Assembly: GCF_027570035.1 (NCBI RefSeq)
Contig: NZ_JAKMUU010000003.1
Coordinates: 124,001-188,000, forward strand
Direction of reading: 5' to 3'
Length of the DNA: 64,000 bases
From: Corynebacterium curieae
GTDB lineage: Bacteria > Actinomycetota > Actinomycetes > Mycobacteriales > Mycobacteriaceae
Positions 8,419-15,893 of this stretch are shown in pieces. Position 1 is the first letter of the stretch; each line of letters begins with the position of its first letter. The notes under the pieces were generated by a model that saw nothing but the letters and a program-made list of their open reading frames with translations, had not been told where the DNA came from and did no database searches. The translations under genes and the position numbers were made by a program.

Positions 8419-9323
8419 GCAAGCTAACCGTCGTCGGTTCCATCAATGCGGATCTCATCGTGCACGCCGAGCGCCACCCGCAGCCCGGCGAAACCCTGCT
8501 TGGTTCCGGCGGCGACATCTTGGCCGGAGGCAAGGGCGCTAACCAGGCCGTCGCGGCCGCGCAGCTGGGCGCCAACGTTGCCTTCGTGGGTGCGGTCGGT
8601 TCCGATCCCTATGCCGAGCCTGCCATGCATTACATGCGCACCTCCGGCATCGATCTTGACGCCGTGGAGCAGGCCGATACCAACACCGGCCTCGCTGTCA
8701 TTACCGTCTCGTCCGATGGCGAAAACACCATCGTCATCTCCCCCGGTGCCAACTCGCTTGTCGACGCCCCCTTTGTCTCCTCCCGCACCTCCACCATCGC
8801 CGATGCCGACGTAGTCCTCCTCCAAGGCGAAATCCCCGCCTCCGGTTTTCGGGCCGCAGTCGAGGCTGCCCAGGGCCGGGTGGTGGTCAACCTCGCGCCC
8901 GTGGTCAAGGTCGACCGCGACTCGCTTCTGCAAGCCGATCCTCTGCTGGCCAATGAACACGAGGCCGGGCTCATCCTAGAACAGCTCGGGCTGCCTTCTG
9001 AGGGCGCCCCACGCGATCTCGCCCACCGCTTGGTAGAGGCCGGTTTCCGCTCCGTCGTACTCACCCTTGGTGCCCACGGCGCCTACGTGGCCACTCCGGA
9101 TGGCGGCACGGATATCCCCACCCCGCACGTAACCGCCGTGGATACCACCGGCGCCGGCGACGCCTTCGCGGGTGCCTTCTGCGCCCAGCTCCTCACCGGT
9201 GCTTCGCTTGTCGATGCCGCCACCTTTGCCGCCCGCGTCGGCGCCTTCGCCGCCACCGGCAACGGCGCGCAACCGTCCTACCCCACCACCGAATCCGAGT
9301 TGCCGGAGGTTGACGATGCGTAA
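8415..9323 (+). CDS. rbsK: Ribokinase
   Basis: Phosphorylates ribose to ribose-5-phosphate. 302 residues, PfkB family. N-terminal signature GSINADLIVHAERHPQPGE, the substrate-binding GGKGANQAVAAAQLGA (about residues 37-52) and the C-terminal PfkB signature DTTGAGDAFAGAF (about 242-254) with the catalytic Asp are all present. The gene overlaps rbsB by 4 bases and rbsD by 8. Compared with the usual RbsK the sequence shows no gaps at key sites. Confidence 0.94.
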   Translation: MSKLTVVGSINADLIVHAERHPQPGETLLGSGGDILAGGKGANQAVAAAQLGANVAFVGAVGSDPYAEPAMHYMRTSGIDLDAVEQADTNTGLAVITVSSDGENTIVISPGANSLVDAPFVSSRTSTIADADVVLLQGEIPASGFRAAVEAAQGRVVVNLAPVVKVDRDSLLQADPLLANEHEAGLILEQLGLPSEGAPRDLAHRLVEAGFRSVVLTLGAHGAYVATPDGGTDIPTPHVTAVDTTGAGDAFAGAFCAQLLTGASLVDAATFAARVGAFAATGNGAQPSYPTTESELPEVDDA

Positions 9324-9690
9324 ATCCGGCCTCCTCAATCCCGCGCTTACCAGCGCCGTCGCACGCCTTGGCCACACCGATACCTTCGTTATCGCCGATT
9401 GCGGCCTGCCCATCCCTCATGCTGTGCCCGTCATTGACCTGACGCTGACCTTCGGCATCCCGACCTTTGCAGATACGCTGGCGGCTCTTCTCGAGGAGGT
9501 CGTGGTCGAAGCCGCCACCATCGCCGATACCACCCCGCCCGAGGTGCGCTCCCTACTTCCCGCAGTACCGCTTACCGAGGTCTCCCACGATGACCTCAAG
9601 CGCGAAGTCGCCCGCGCCTCCTTCGTCGTGCGCAGCGGTTCCACTACGCCGTTTGCCAATGTCATCCTGCGCTCCGGCGTGCCCTTCTAG
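9316..9690 (+). CDS. rbsD: D-ribose pyranase
   Basis: Converts beta-pyranose to furanose ribose, the form used by ribokinase. 124 residues, starting MRKSGLLNPALTSAVARLGHTDT. The conserved His in LGHTD (residue 19, catalytic in the family) and IADCGLPIP are visible, as is the C-terminal VRSGSTTPFANVILRSG with the conserved Asn-Val-Ile. The ATG lies inside the last codons of rbsK (8-base overlap). Last gene of the operon; no convincing intrinsic terminator follows, but two inverted motif pairs start about 20 bases after the stop. Confidence 0.92.
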   Translation: MRKSGLLNPALTSAVARLGHTDTFVIADCGLPIPHAVPVIDLTLTFGIPTFADTLAALLEEVVVEAATIADTTPPEVRSLLPAVPLTEVSHDDLKREVARASFVVRSGSTTPFANVILRSGVPF

Positions 9691-9708
9691 CGCTTTCGCA
9701 AGGTGACT

Positions 9709-9767
9709 TTTGGCCACGATATAGCCCTTCGTGCGCCAATTTTGGTCGCTAACGCGGCCGCTTTTGG
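9709..9767. repeat. Inverted motif pair 1 (GGCC-CG family) downstream of the DUF559 gene
   Basis: TTTTGGCCACGATATAGCC on the plus strand (9708-9726) faces a copy on the minus strand reading AAGCGGCCGCGTTAGCGACC (complement of 9743-9762). The two share GGCCRCG. The same motif recurs five more times around the DUF559 gene, always as a converging pair. No T-run follows, so a simple terminator is unlikely. Confidence 0.55.
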
Positions 9768-9787
9768 ATCCTTTATTCTGAAACCCA

Positions 9788-9845
9788 AATAGCGGCCACG
9801 TTGTCACTGCCGCCTTTGTCTATTCGGTCGTTAACGCGGCCAAAA
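9788..9845. repeat. Inverted motif pair 2 (GGCCRCGTTR family)
   Basis: AATAGCGGCCACGTTGTCAC on the plus strand (9788-9807) faces GTTTTGGCCGCGTTAACGACC on the minus strand (complement of 9825-9845). It ends immediately before the 3' end of the DUF559 gene. GGTCGYTAACGCGGCC occurs in both this pair and pair 1, differing at one base. Confidence 0.6.
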
Positions 9846-9846
9846 C

Positions 9847-10710
9847 TTAGCCTCGGATCGGCTCATAAGGTTCGCCGACAAGCAGTGAATGCCAATCCCA
9901 CACCGATTGATGCGCGTAGCTGGAAAAGTCTGGATTCCGCTGACGAGCGCCTACAATTTGCTGCACTACTTCTCTCAAGTGGCGCTTTACGCAACTTCCG
10001 GAGTACCGAAGTACCGTATAACCCCTGAGCGTTGCGTCGTTTGCTTTCCACCGGTCCTTGATAAAGGTGGCCAAGTCTTCTGCTTTGTGGAAATCATAGC
10101 CATCGATCTCCACGGCGATTTTCCCCACCACAATATCCCAAAAGTATGGACCTATCTGGTGGTTAGTTTCTACCTTCATTCCTCTGCGGCGAAGTGCGCG
10201 TACCACCAGACGCTCGGCTTCACTATCGCTTCCGTGGACAACCTTGCGCAGCATCTCTTTCGTCCCAGCGGGCACGCGCGAGATGGAAGACAAATCTCGC
10301 TCGAGCGCAGCTTTCCCTCGTACGCTGCGATAATGAAACTCCAGCATAGTGATTGCTCGTTTTTCATCGACTTCAAGCGCGGCCAAAATCGGGTTTTGAA
10401 CCGGGATCCCTTTGAACTCATAAAACGTACGCTGGCGAGTTCTTTGCGCCTTGAACCACTCGGACGAGCTCAACCTGTTGTTGTACGCGACTTCCAACGG
10501 GGGCGTCATTGCAGACCGTGAGTAAATCTCGACCGCTGATTTTCCTGCAATCATCACTTTTGGCCAGCGCTGGTGCAATAACTGCGCCACCTCTATTGGT
10601 TCTGGTTTCCGGCGAACATAGAGGCCTCGTGCGATTTTGAAGATTTCACCTTTAGCCACTCGCCGACGCAGTTGATGCTGGCTCAGCCCTGACACCACCA
10701 AGCTTTCCAT
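9847..10710 (-). CDS. AbiEi-type antitoxin domain / DUF559 (Vsr-like endonuclease fold) protein
   Basis: 287-residue two-domain protein. The N-terminal 45 residues (SQHQLRRRVAKGEIFKIARGLYV) look like the winged-helix AbiEi antitoxin domain of type IV toxin-antitoxin systems. The C-terminal part (about 185-265) matches DUF559, with the WDIVVGKIAVEIDGYDFH and KDRWKANDATLRGYTVLRYS segments of the Vsr/PD-(D/E)XK-like fold. No separate toxin gene lies beside it. ATG 10710 follows GGGGGAAG. It sits between rbsD and purE with motif pairs on both sides and a somewhat lower GC content than neighbours, suggesting an acquired gene. Function unknown; DNA binding and possibly nuclease activity are inferred from the folds. 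Confidence 0.72.
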   Translation of the reverse strand: MESLVVSGLSQHQLRRRVAKGEIFKIARGLYVRRKPEPIEVAQLLHQRWPKVMIAGKSAVEIYSRSAMTPPLEVAYNNRLSSSEWFKAQRTRQRTFYEFKGIPVQNPILAALEVDEKRAITMLEFHYRSVRGKAALERDLSSISRVPAGTKEMLRKVVHGSDSEAERLVVRALRRRGMKVETNHQIGPYFWDIVVGKIAVEIDGYDFHKAEDLATFIKDRWKANDATLRGYTVLRYSGSCVKRHLREVVQQIVGARQRNPDFSSYAHQSVWDWHSLLVGEPYEPIRG

Positions 10711-10800
10711 ACTTCCCCCATTTCCCCGGAAATTTGGCTCCCCTTCACCTTATTCGCCCTTTTACGCTCGTGCAGCCGGAATAGAGCCCAAAACCTACAA

Positions 10801-10853
10801 TGCAGCCACGTTGTGCATGGAAGGTTGATTCCATGGGGGCATAACGTGGCTGC
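10801..10853. repeat. Inverted motif pair 3, upstream of the DUF559 gene
   Basis: Left arm TGCAGCCACGTTGTGC plus ATGGAA (10801-10822); right arm, read on the other strand, TGCAGCCACGTTATGC then CCCC and ATGGAA. The arms pair almost perfectly around a short AT-containing loop. It lies about 90 bases before the DUF559 start codon and 34 bases after the purE stop, so it could be an operator for the AbiEi-like domain, a purE terminator, or both. Confidence 0.7.
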
Positions 10854-10887
10854 ATGTTGGTGTGTGACTTTACACTCCGGCTAGGAG

Positions 10888-11388
10888 CTACTCTCCTAGC
10901 AGCTTGTCGCGCAGATTCTTCTCCTTCTGCTCAACTTCTTCGGCCATCTGCTTTTGGTAGTCCACGATCTTTTCTTGGATGGCGGGGTCGCCAGCGCCGA
11001 GGATGCGCGCAGCGAGGAGGCCGGCGTTCTTCGCACCACCGATGGAAACGGTGGCAACCGGCACGCCGCTAGGCATCTGCACGATGGATAGGAGGGAGTC
11101 GAGGCCATCGAGTTCCTTCAGTGCGCGCGGAATGCCGATGACCGGCAGCGGCGTGGCGGCGGCGACCATGCCAGGCAGGTGCGCGGCACCGCCGGCGCAG
11201 GCGATAATCGCCTTAAGCCCACGAGTGTGGGCTTCCTTGGCATAGGCCAGCATCTTTTCTGGGGTGCGGTGGGCACTGACCACGCCGACCTCGAGGGGGA
11301 TGCCGAAGTCCGCGAGGACCTGAGCGGCGGGTTCAACGGTGGGCCAATCGGAATCGGAGCCCATGATGATGCCTACGTGCGGTTGCAT
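10888..11388 (-). CDS. purE: N5-carboxyaminoimidazole ribonucleotide mutase
   Basis: Class I PurE, converting N5-CAIR to CAIR in purine synthesis. 166 residues, the usual length. The signature [17 protein letters not shown] (about residues 6-22), [16 protein letters not shown] (about 39-54) and the [22 protein letters not shown] stretch carry the ligands. The C-terminal tail is charged and helical. An AAGGA ribosome-binding site precedes ATG 11388. It follows purK by 24 bases on the same strand and the two act in consecutive steps. Confidence 0.96.
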   Translation of the reverse strand: MQPHVGIIMGSDSDWPTVEPAAQVLADFGIPLEVGVVSAHRTPEKMLAYAKEAHTRGLKAIIACAGGAAHLPGMVAAATPLPVIGIPRALKELDGLDSLLSIVQMPSGVPVATVSIGGAKNAGLLAARILGAGDPAIQEKIVDYQKQMAEEVEQKEKNLRDKLLGE

Positions 11389-11412
11389 AGTGTCCTTTCT
11401 TAAAGCAGGAAA

Positions 11413-12582
11413 TTAAGCCCATGTGGCGTGCACGAGGAAGTGCGCGGCCTGGCGGGCAATGGAAAGGGTTTCATCGGTGGAGTCACCGGTGACGTTGACG
11501 TGGCCAATCTTGCGGCCAGGGCGGTGGTCCTTGCCGTAGAGGTGGATCTTGGCTTGCGGGTAGCGCTGCATGACCTCGCGGACGCGATCGGGCATAGGCA
11601 TGGCGGGATCTTTGTCGGCGCCCAAGACATTAGCCATCACGGTCACGGGTGCCAACGTGTCGACTGCGCCCAAGGGGAGGTCGAGCACCGCGCGCAGGTG
11701 CTGCTCAAACTGGGAGGTAACGCAACCGTCCTGGGTCCAGTGACCGGTGTTATGCGGGCGCATGGCCAGCTCGTTGACGGAGATTTCCTCGCCCTCGGGG
11801 CCGTCGAAGGCAAAGAGCTCGACGGCGAGCACGCCGGTCACTCCGAGGGATTCGGCGATGGATAGCCCCAGCTCGCTAGCCTGCTGCGCCAGTTCCGGTG
11901 CGAGGCCGGGGGCGGGAGCGATGGCCTCGGCACAAATGCCGTTCTCTTGGCGGGATTGGGTAATCGGCCACACCTTAGCCTCGCCAGAGGGGCGGCGGGC
12001 AACGAGGATGGAAAGCTCGCGAGTCAGGTCCACCTTTTCTTCGGCCATCAGTGGAGTTCCGGCCTCGAGCAGTTCGGAGACCAGCTCATAGCAATTTTCG
12101 GACGTTGGGAACCACACGCCCTTGCCGTCGTATCCCCCACGGCGGGCCTTGAGGCACACGCGGCCATCGACGGCGTCGAAAAAGGCGCGGGCATCGGCCA
12201 CCGAGTCGATTGCGGCAAAGCGCGGTACAGGGGCACCGAGCGCGGCGAGCTTTTCGCGCATCTTCAGCTTGTCCTGCGCGTAGATGAGGGCGGTGGGCTG
12301 GGGCTGGACGTTAAATCCGGCGTCGATAAGCGTAGCGGAGTGCTTATTGGGCACATGCTCATGCTCGAAAGTAATGGCGTCCGCACCCTCAGCCGCGCCG
12401 CGCAACTCCTCCAAGGAGGTGTAGTCCCCCAGCACCACGTCGGGGGTGACCTGCGCCGCGGAAGAATCCGGCTTGCTGGCCAGAATCCGCAGGTGAATAT
12501 CGAGTTCCGCGGCGGCCGGCTGCATCATGCGTGCCAGCTGGCCGTCGCCACAAACAGTTACAATAGGCTTTAAGTCACTCAC
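11413..12582 (-). CDS. purK: N5-carboxyaminoimidazole ribonucleotide synthase
   Basis: ATP-grasp enzyme making N5-CAIR from AIR, bicarbonate and ATP. About 389 residues. Visible: PIVTVCGDGQLARMM at the start (dinucleotide-like glycine motif), the ATP-grasp core GGYDGKGVWF, the metal-binding ELFAFDGPEGEEISVNELAMRPHNTGHWT. The start was set to GTG 12582 rather than a GTG 33 bases earlier: TAGTAT stands 8 bases before it (a leaderless -10), and family alignments begin at the motif immediately after. Transcribed with purE, divergent from aldC with overlapping -10 boxes. Confidence 0.93.
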   Translation of the reverse strand: MSDLKPIVTVCGDGQLARMMQPAAAELDIHLRILASKPDSSAAQVTPDVVLGDYTSLEELRGAAEGADAITFEHEHVPNKHSATLIDAGFNVQPQPTALIYAQDKLKMREKLAALGAPVPRFAAIDSVADARAFFDAVDGRVCLKARRGGYDGKGVWFPTSENCYELVSELLEAGTPLMAEEKVDLTRELSILVARRPSGEAKVWPITQSRQENGICAEAIAPAPGLAPELAQQASELGLSIAESLGVTGVLAVELFAFDGPEGEEISVNELAMRPHNTGHWTQDGCVTSQFEQHLRAVLDLPLGAVDTLAPVTVMANVLGADKDPAMPMPDRVREVMQRYPQAKIHLYGKDHRPGRKIGHVNVTGDSTDETLSIARQAAHFLVHATWA

Positions 12583-12590
12583 GTTCCTCA

Positions 12591-12600
12591 ATACTAGCCT
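12591..12600. promoter_or_regulatory. Back-to-back overlapping -10 boxes for purK and aldC
   Basis: In ATACTAGCCT the minus strand reads TAGTAT (12596-12591), 8 bases before the purK GTG, and the plus strand reads TAGCCT (12595-12600), 7 bases before the aldC ATG. The hexamers share two bases, so two polymerases could not occupy them at once. Confidence 0.55.
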
Positions 12601-12607
12601 GGATACT

Positions 12608-13339
12608 ATGTTCACTCGTCATACCATCTTCCAAAACTCACTCATGACCGCTTTGCTTGACGGCATCTATGACGGCGAAATGACCATTTCGGAGCTGCTA
12701 GGCAAGGGCAACTTCGGCCTCGGCACCTTTGATGGCCTCGACGGTGAGATGATCATCTTGGACGGCACCTGCTACCAGCTGCGTGGCGATGGCTCCGCAC
12801 AGATTGCGGATTTGGATCAGCGCACGCCCTATGCGGTAGCAACCAATTTTGTTCCGCGCATTACTGCCGACGCCCCCGCGGGCCTGCGCCGCGATCAGCT
12901 TTCCGCGTTCATCGATAAGCTCGAGCCTTCCGCCAACTACATGTACGCGGTGCGCATCGTGGGCACCTTTAAGGAGGTGACCACCCGCACGGTGGTCAAG
13001 CAAGAAAAGCCCTACCCTCCGATGTCCGAGGCCGTTGGTGGCGATAAGGAGCTACATTTCAAGGACGTCGAGGGCGTCATCGGTGGCTTCCGCACCCCCG
13101 TATATGAAAAGGGTATTTCGGTGCCGGGCTGCCACGTACACTTTATCGACGCCACCCGTACCTCCGGCGGCCACGTGCTCGACTACGTAGTGGAAAAGGC
13201 AACGATTGAGCTTTGCCCCGCCTCCGACCTAGAGCTGCGCCTACCGCTGACGCAGGAATTCGGGCGCGCTAACCTCTCCCCCGAGGACCTGGATAGCCAG
13301 CTGCACACCACCGAGGTTAAAACCAAGGGCGATCATTAA
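12608..13339 (+). CDS. budA: Alpha-acetolactate decarboxylase
   Basis: Converts acetolactate to acetoin. 243 residues from ATG 12608, which is preceded at 7 bases by TAGCCT and so probably leaderless; upstream in-frame codons overlap purK and were discarded. Family features: LLDGIYDGEMTISELLGKGNFGLGTFDGLDGEM near the start (about 15-47), EPSANYMYAVRIVGTF (about 105-118) and the zinc site GCHVHFIDATRTSGGH with HxH plus a third His (about 176-191). Overflow of pyruvate into acetoin, and diversion of surplus acetolactate from branched amino acid synthesis, are the known roles. The 3' end overlaps the next gene by 23 bases, tail to tail. Confidence 0.92.
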   Translation: MFTRHTIFQNSLMTALLDGIYDGEMTISELLGKGNFGLGTFDGLDGEMIILDGTCYQLRGDGSAQIADLDQRTPYAVATNFVPRITADAPAGLRRDQLSAFIDKLEPSANYMYAVRIVGTFKEVTTRTVVKQEKPYPPMSEAVGGDKELHFKDVEGVIGGFRTPVYEKGISVPGCHVHFIDATRTSGGHVLDYVVEKATIELCPASDLELRLPLTQEFGRANLSPEDLDSQLHTTEVKTKGDH

Positions 13340-13757
13340 TAATCTCTGCCACGCGCTTGGGCTTGGCCACATTGGGAAAATACATGGCCCGGTCCCAGCC
13401 GTGAATGGCTAGGGACACCCCGCCCCGGCGCTTGCGGGCGCCGCGGATATCCTGCAACGGAATCGAATCGATATTGCGGCCCTCGCGCGCGATGACGCGC
13501 CGGTTGGTCACGATGAAGCGCTTGCGGCGAGCCTTATAAAGGGGAATGACAAAGCGCCAGATTCCCAGCAGCGCCCACACCGCGACGAGGCCGTTGCGCA
13601 GCATCGGGTCTACTGCTTGGACATCGCACCAGCCGATGGCGATCCACAGCAGGCCGGTGATGAGGATGAGCTCGAGGAAGGGGAAAATCAGCGCGCGAAA
13701 CGGCGCGGAGACATCCGCGCGCTTGACCTCTCCTTGGCCCATCTTCATTAGTCCCAT
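13317..13757 (-). CDS. PH-domain (bPH-type) membrane protein
   Basis: 146-residue protein with two closely spaced hydrophobic helices (about residues 20-44 and 52-72) followed by a C-terminal bacterial PH-like domain: RRKRFIVTNRRVIAREGRNIDSIPLQDI, then ISLAIHGW-like strand and PNVAKPKRVAEII. This is the layout of small actinobacterial bPH2/DUF304 proteins of unknown function. ATG 13757 has TAGCAT 8 bases upstream, so it is likely leaderless. It lies between birA (same strand, 37 bases upstream) and aldC, whose coding end it overlaps. Confidence 0.72.
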   Translation of the reverse strand: MGLMKMGQGEVKRADVSAPFRALIFPFLELILITGLLWIAIGWCDVQAVDPMLRNGLVAVWALLGIWRFVIPLYKARRKRFIVTNRRVIAREGRNIDSIPLQDIRGARKRRGGVSLAIHGWDRAMYFPNVAKPKRVAEIINDRPWF

Positions 13758-13794
13758 AGCTATGGATGCTACCTCGCGTGTCTACTGTGTAGGT

Positions 13795-14679
13795 CTACTG
13801 CTGTGGGCGCAGGTGCGTGACATCGCCCGCCGAGTAGTATTCGCCGGCGACCATGATGCGGCCGTCTTCGCCGATTTCATCGACGTGACCGGTGACATCG
13901 CCGGACGGGGTCTCCAAGCGCACCTCTTGGCCAAGCGAGGAGCAGACTGCCCGGTAATCGCGCAGGAGCTGCGGATCTTGGTTCTCCCACTGCGCGATGC
14001 GGCGGCGCAGGTTCTTCAACACGGTAATCGCCAGCTCGGTGCGGTCAGTATCACGGCCTTCGAGCGCGAGAGAGGTGGCCTTTTCAATCGGTAGCTCCTC
14101 GCGTGTCAAGGTGACATTGATGCCCATGCCTACGACGACGCGCGCGGATGGTGCGGCGCCACCTACGGCCTTATTGAGCTCCGCCTTGTTGATCTCAGCC
14201 TTATTTAGTTCGGCTTTGTTGACCTCAGCCTTGTTGACCTCGGCCTTTCCTACCTCTACCTTGGTCAGCTCGGTCTTCGGCGCGGCCTTAAAGGCGTGAC
14301 CAACGGGACCGGCCTCGGCAAGGATGCCGCACAGTTTATTGCCGTCGATATGCACGTCGTTCGGCCACTTCAGTACGGTCCCCTCGATCGAATCGGTTAC
14401 CGCGAGGCCCGCGGCTAGCGGCAGGGTGCCTAGGTGTTCAAGGGATTCCGGCAGCAGGAGCACGGAGAAGATGACCTGGGAGCCGGCCGGCGCGGTCCAG
14501 GAGCGGCCGAGGCGGCCCTTACCGGAAAGCTGTTCGTCGGCAAGCAGCACGGTGCCATCCGCAACATTGGTGGCCTGCATCAAATCAGTATTGGTAGAAC
14601 CAGTCTTTTCCACGAAATCGATGGTGGTGAAATCGTTCGCCAGTGCTGTGCGAATGCGTTCCAAATCAAGTGCAGTCAT
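13795..14679 (-). CDS. birA: Biotin-[acetyl-CoA-carboxylase] ligase with an internal pentapeptide repeat
   Basis: Attaches biotin to AccBC and Pyc, both encoded in this window. 294 residues, without the N-terminal DNA-binding domain of E. coli BirA, as usual in corynebacteria. Core motifs: VEKTGSTNTDL, GKGRLGRSWTAPAG (biotinyl-AMP loop), LKWPNDVHIDGNKLCGILAE, VVVGMGINVTL, and a C-terminal SH3-like segment. Unusual: between CGILAE and VVVGMGINV, where E. coli has a short loop, about 35 residues of the pentapeptide NKAEL/NKAEV-type repeat are inserted (DNA 14171-14275). ATG 14679 is preferred over an in-frame TTG three codons earlier; TATCCT sits 8 bases before it. Confidence 0.93.
   Translation of the reverse strand: MTALDLERIRTALANDFTTIDFVEKTGSTNTDLMQATNVADGTVLLADEQLSGKGRLGRSWTAPAGSQVIFSVLLLPESLEHLGTLPLAAGLAVTDSIEGTVLKWPNDVHIDGNKLCGILAEAGPVGHAFKAAPKTELTKVEVGKAEVNKAEVNKAELNKAEINKAELNKAVGGAAPSARVVVGMGINVTLTREELPIEKATSLALEGRDTDRTELAITVLKNLRRRIAQWENQDPQLLRDYRAVCSSLGQEVRLETPSGDVTGHVDEIGEDGRIMVAGEYYSAGDVTHLRPQQ
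14171..14275. repeat. 15-bp minisatellite inside birA (7 units)
   Basis: Seven consecutive 15-bp units on the plus strand, for example TTGTTGACCTCAGCC and TTGTTGACCTCGGCC, with the outer copies more diverged. Because 15 is divisible by three the frame is kept; on the minus strand each unit encodes a pentapeptide such as N-K-A-E-L or N-K-A-E-V. Confidence 0.9.
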
Positions 14680-14723
14680 AAGCTTCAAGGATACCGGCCA
14701 CCAATGGTGCTAGTGTGTTGCGC

Positions 14724-15716
14724 ATGGCAAAGGTCACTTTTGAAAAGGTCAACATCACCTACCCCGGCGCGAGCGCGCCCACGGTAAAGGACTTGGACCT
14801 CGATATCGCGGACGGCGAATTTCTGGTACTCGTTGGCCCTTCGGGCTGCGGCAAGTCCACCACGCTGCGCGCCGTAGCGGGGCTGGAACCTACATCCAGC
14901 GGCCGCATCGCCATCGATGGCAAGGACGTGACCAACCTGGAACCGGGCGATCGCGATATCGCCATGGTTTTCCAAAACTACGCCCTTTATCCCCACCTGA
15001 CGGTGGAGGAAAACATGGGCTTTGCTTTGAAGCTGGCGAAGCTCCCCAAGGCCGAAATCAAAGCCAAGGTGCACCAGGCGGCGGAGACGCTCGGTCTGAC
15101 CGAGTACCTCAAGCGCAAGCCCAAAGATCTTTCGGGCGGCCAGCGTCAGCGAGTGGCCATGGGCCGCGCTATTGTGCGCGAGCCGAAGGCCTTCCTCATG
15201 GATGAGCCGCTATCCAACCTGGATGCCAAGCTGCGCGTGCAAACCCGCGCCGAGCTGGCCAGCCTGCAGCAGCGCCTGGGTACGACGACGGTGTATGTCA
15301 CCCACGACCAGGTTGAGGCAATGACCATGGGCGACCGCGTAGCGGTGCTCAAGGACGGCGAGTTGCAGCAGGTGGCTCCGCCGCGCGAGCTTTACGACGC
15401 CCCCGCGAACGAATTCGTCGCCGGCTTCATCGGCTCGCCGGCCATGAATATCTTTGACTACAACGCTTCCCGCATAGGCGTGCGCCCAGAAAAGATGTAT
15501 ATCAATAAGGGGCCGGTGGGCCTCCAAGGCGTGGTAGATATTGTGGAAGAGCTGGGCGCCGAGTCCTATGTCTACGTCGCCGTTGGCGACAATCGTCTAG
15601 TTGCCCGCGCCGAAGGTACCCCACCGCAGCGCGGCGAAGACGTGGTGCTGACTTTCAATCCACGCGAGGCGCACCGCTTCGATCTGGAAACGGGCCGGCG
15701 CATCGCGCAGGACTAG
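14724..15716 (+). CDS. Trehalose/maltose-type ABC importer ATPase (MsiK/TusK-like)
   Basis: 330-residue CUT1-type sugar importer ATPase. Walker A GPSGCGKST (about residues 36-44), Q-loop MVFQNYALYPHLTVEENM, signature LSGGQRQRVAMGRAIV (about 133-148), Walker B FLMDEPLSNLDA, and the H-loop VTHDQ. After about residue 230 comes a regulatory OB-fold domain (IGVRPE). ATG 14724 has TAGTGT 7 bases upstream and is probably leaderless. It heads a cluster with a lipoprotein receptor and two permeases. In C. glutamicum the homologous TusFGK2-E system imports trehalose; substrate here is inferred from that likeness and the trehalose-synthase-like gene. Confidence 0.9.
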   Translation: MAKVTFEKVNITYPGASAPTVKDLDLDIADGEFLVLVGPSGCGKSTTLRAVAGLEPTSSGRIAIDGKDVTNLEPGDRDIAMVFQNYALYPHLTVEENMGFALKLAKLPKAEIKAKVHQAAETLGLTEYLKRKPKDLSGGQRQRVAMGRAIVREPKAFLMDEPLSNLDAKLRVQTRAELASLQQRLGTTTVYVTHDQVEAMTMGDRVAVLKDGELQQVAPPRELYDAPANEFVAGFIGSPAMNIFDYNASRIGVRPEKMYINKGPVGLQGVVDIVEELGAESYVYVAVGDNRLVARAEGTPPQRGEDVVLTFNPREAHRFDLETGRRIAQD

Positions 15717-15893
15717 GTCCGCGGAGGGGGCCGAGCCGCGGGGATGCCGAGCCTCGGCGCGTTCGGTACGCGCGCAGGGCCCACTTCGCCGCCCAACTAC
15801 CCCCGTTTAGAGTTAAATAGGTCAAAATTATCCACCTTTTGGTTTCCGTATTTTAGGTTTAAAGAACCGAAAGTTTTCCGAAAGGTGAATTCC

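Noticed and set aside
9709-10853. Insertion sequence bounded by inverted repeats around the DUF559 gene
   Set aside because: The enclosed gene is not a transposase, motif copies are paired on each side rather than single terminal repeats, and no target duplication was found.
14171-14275. Possible CRISPR-like array in the 15-bp repeats
   Set aside because: The units are contiguous without spacers and lie in frame inside birA.
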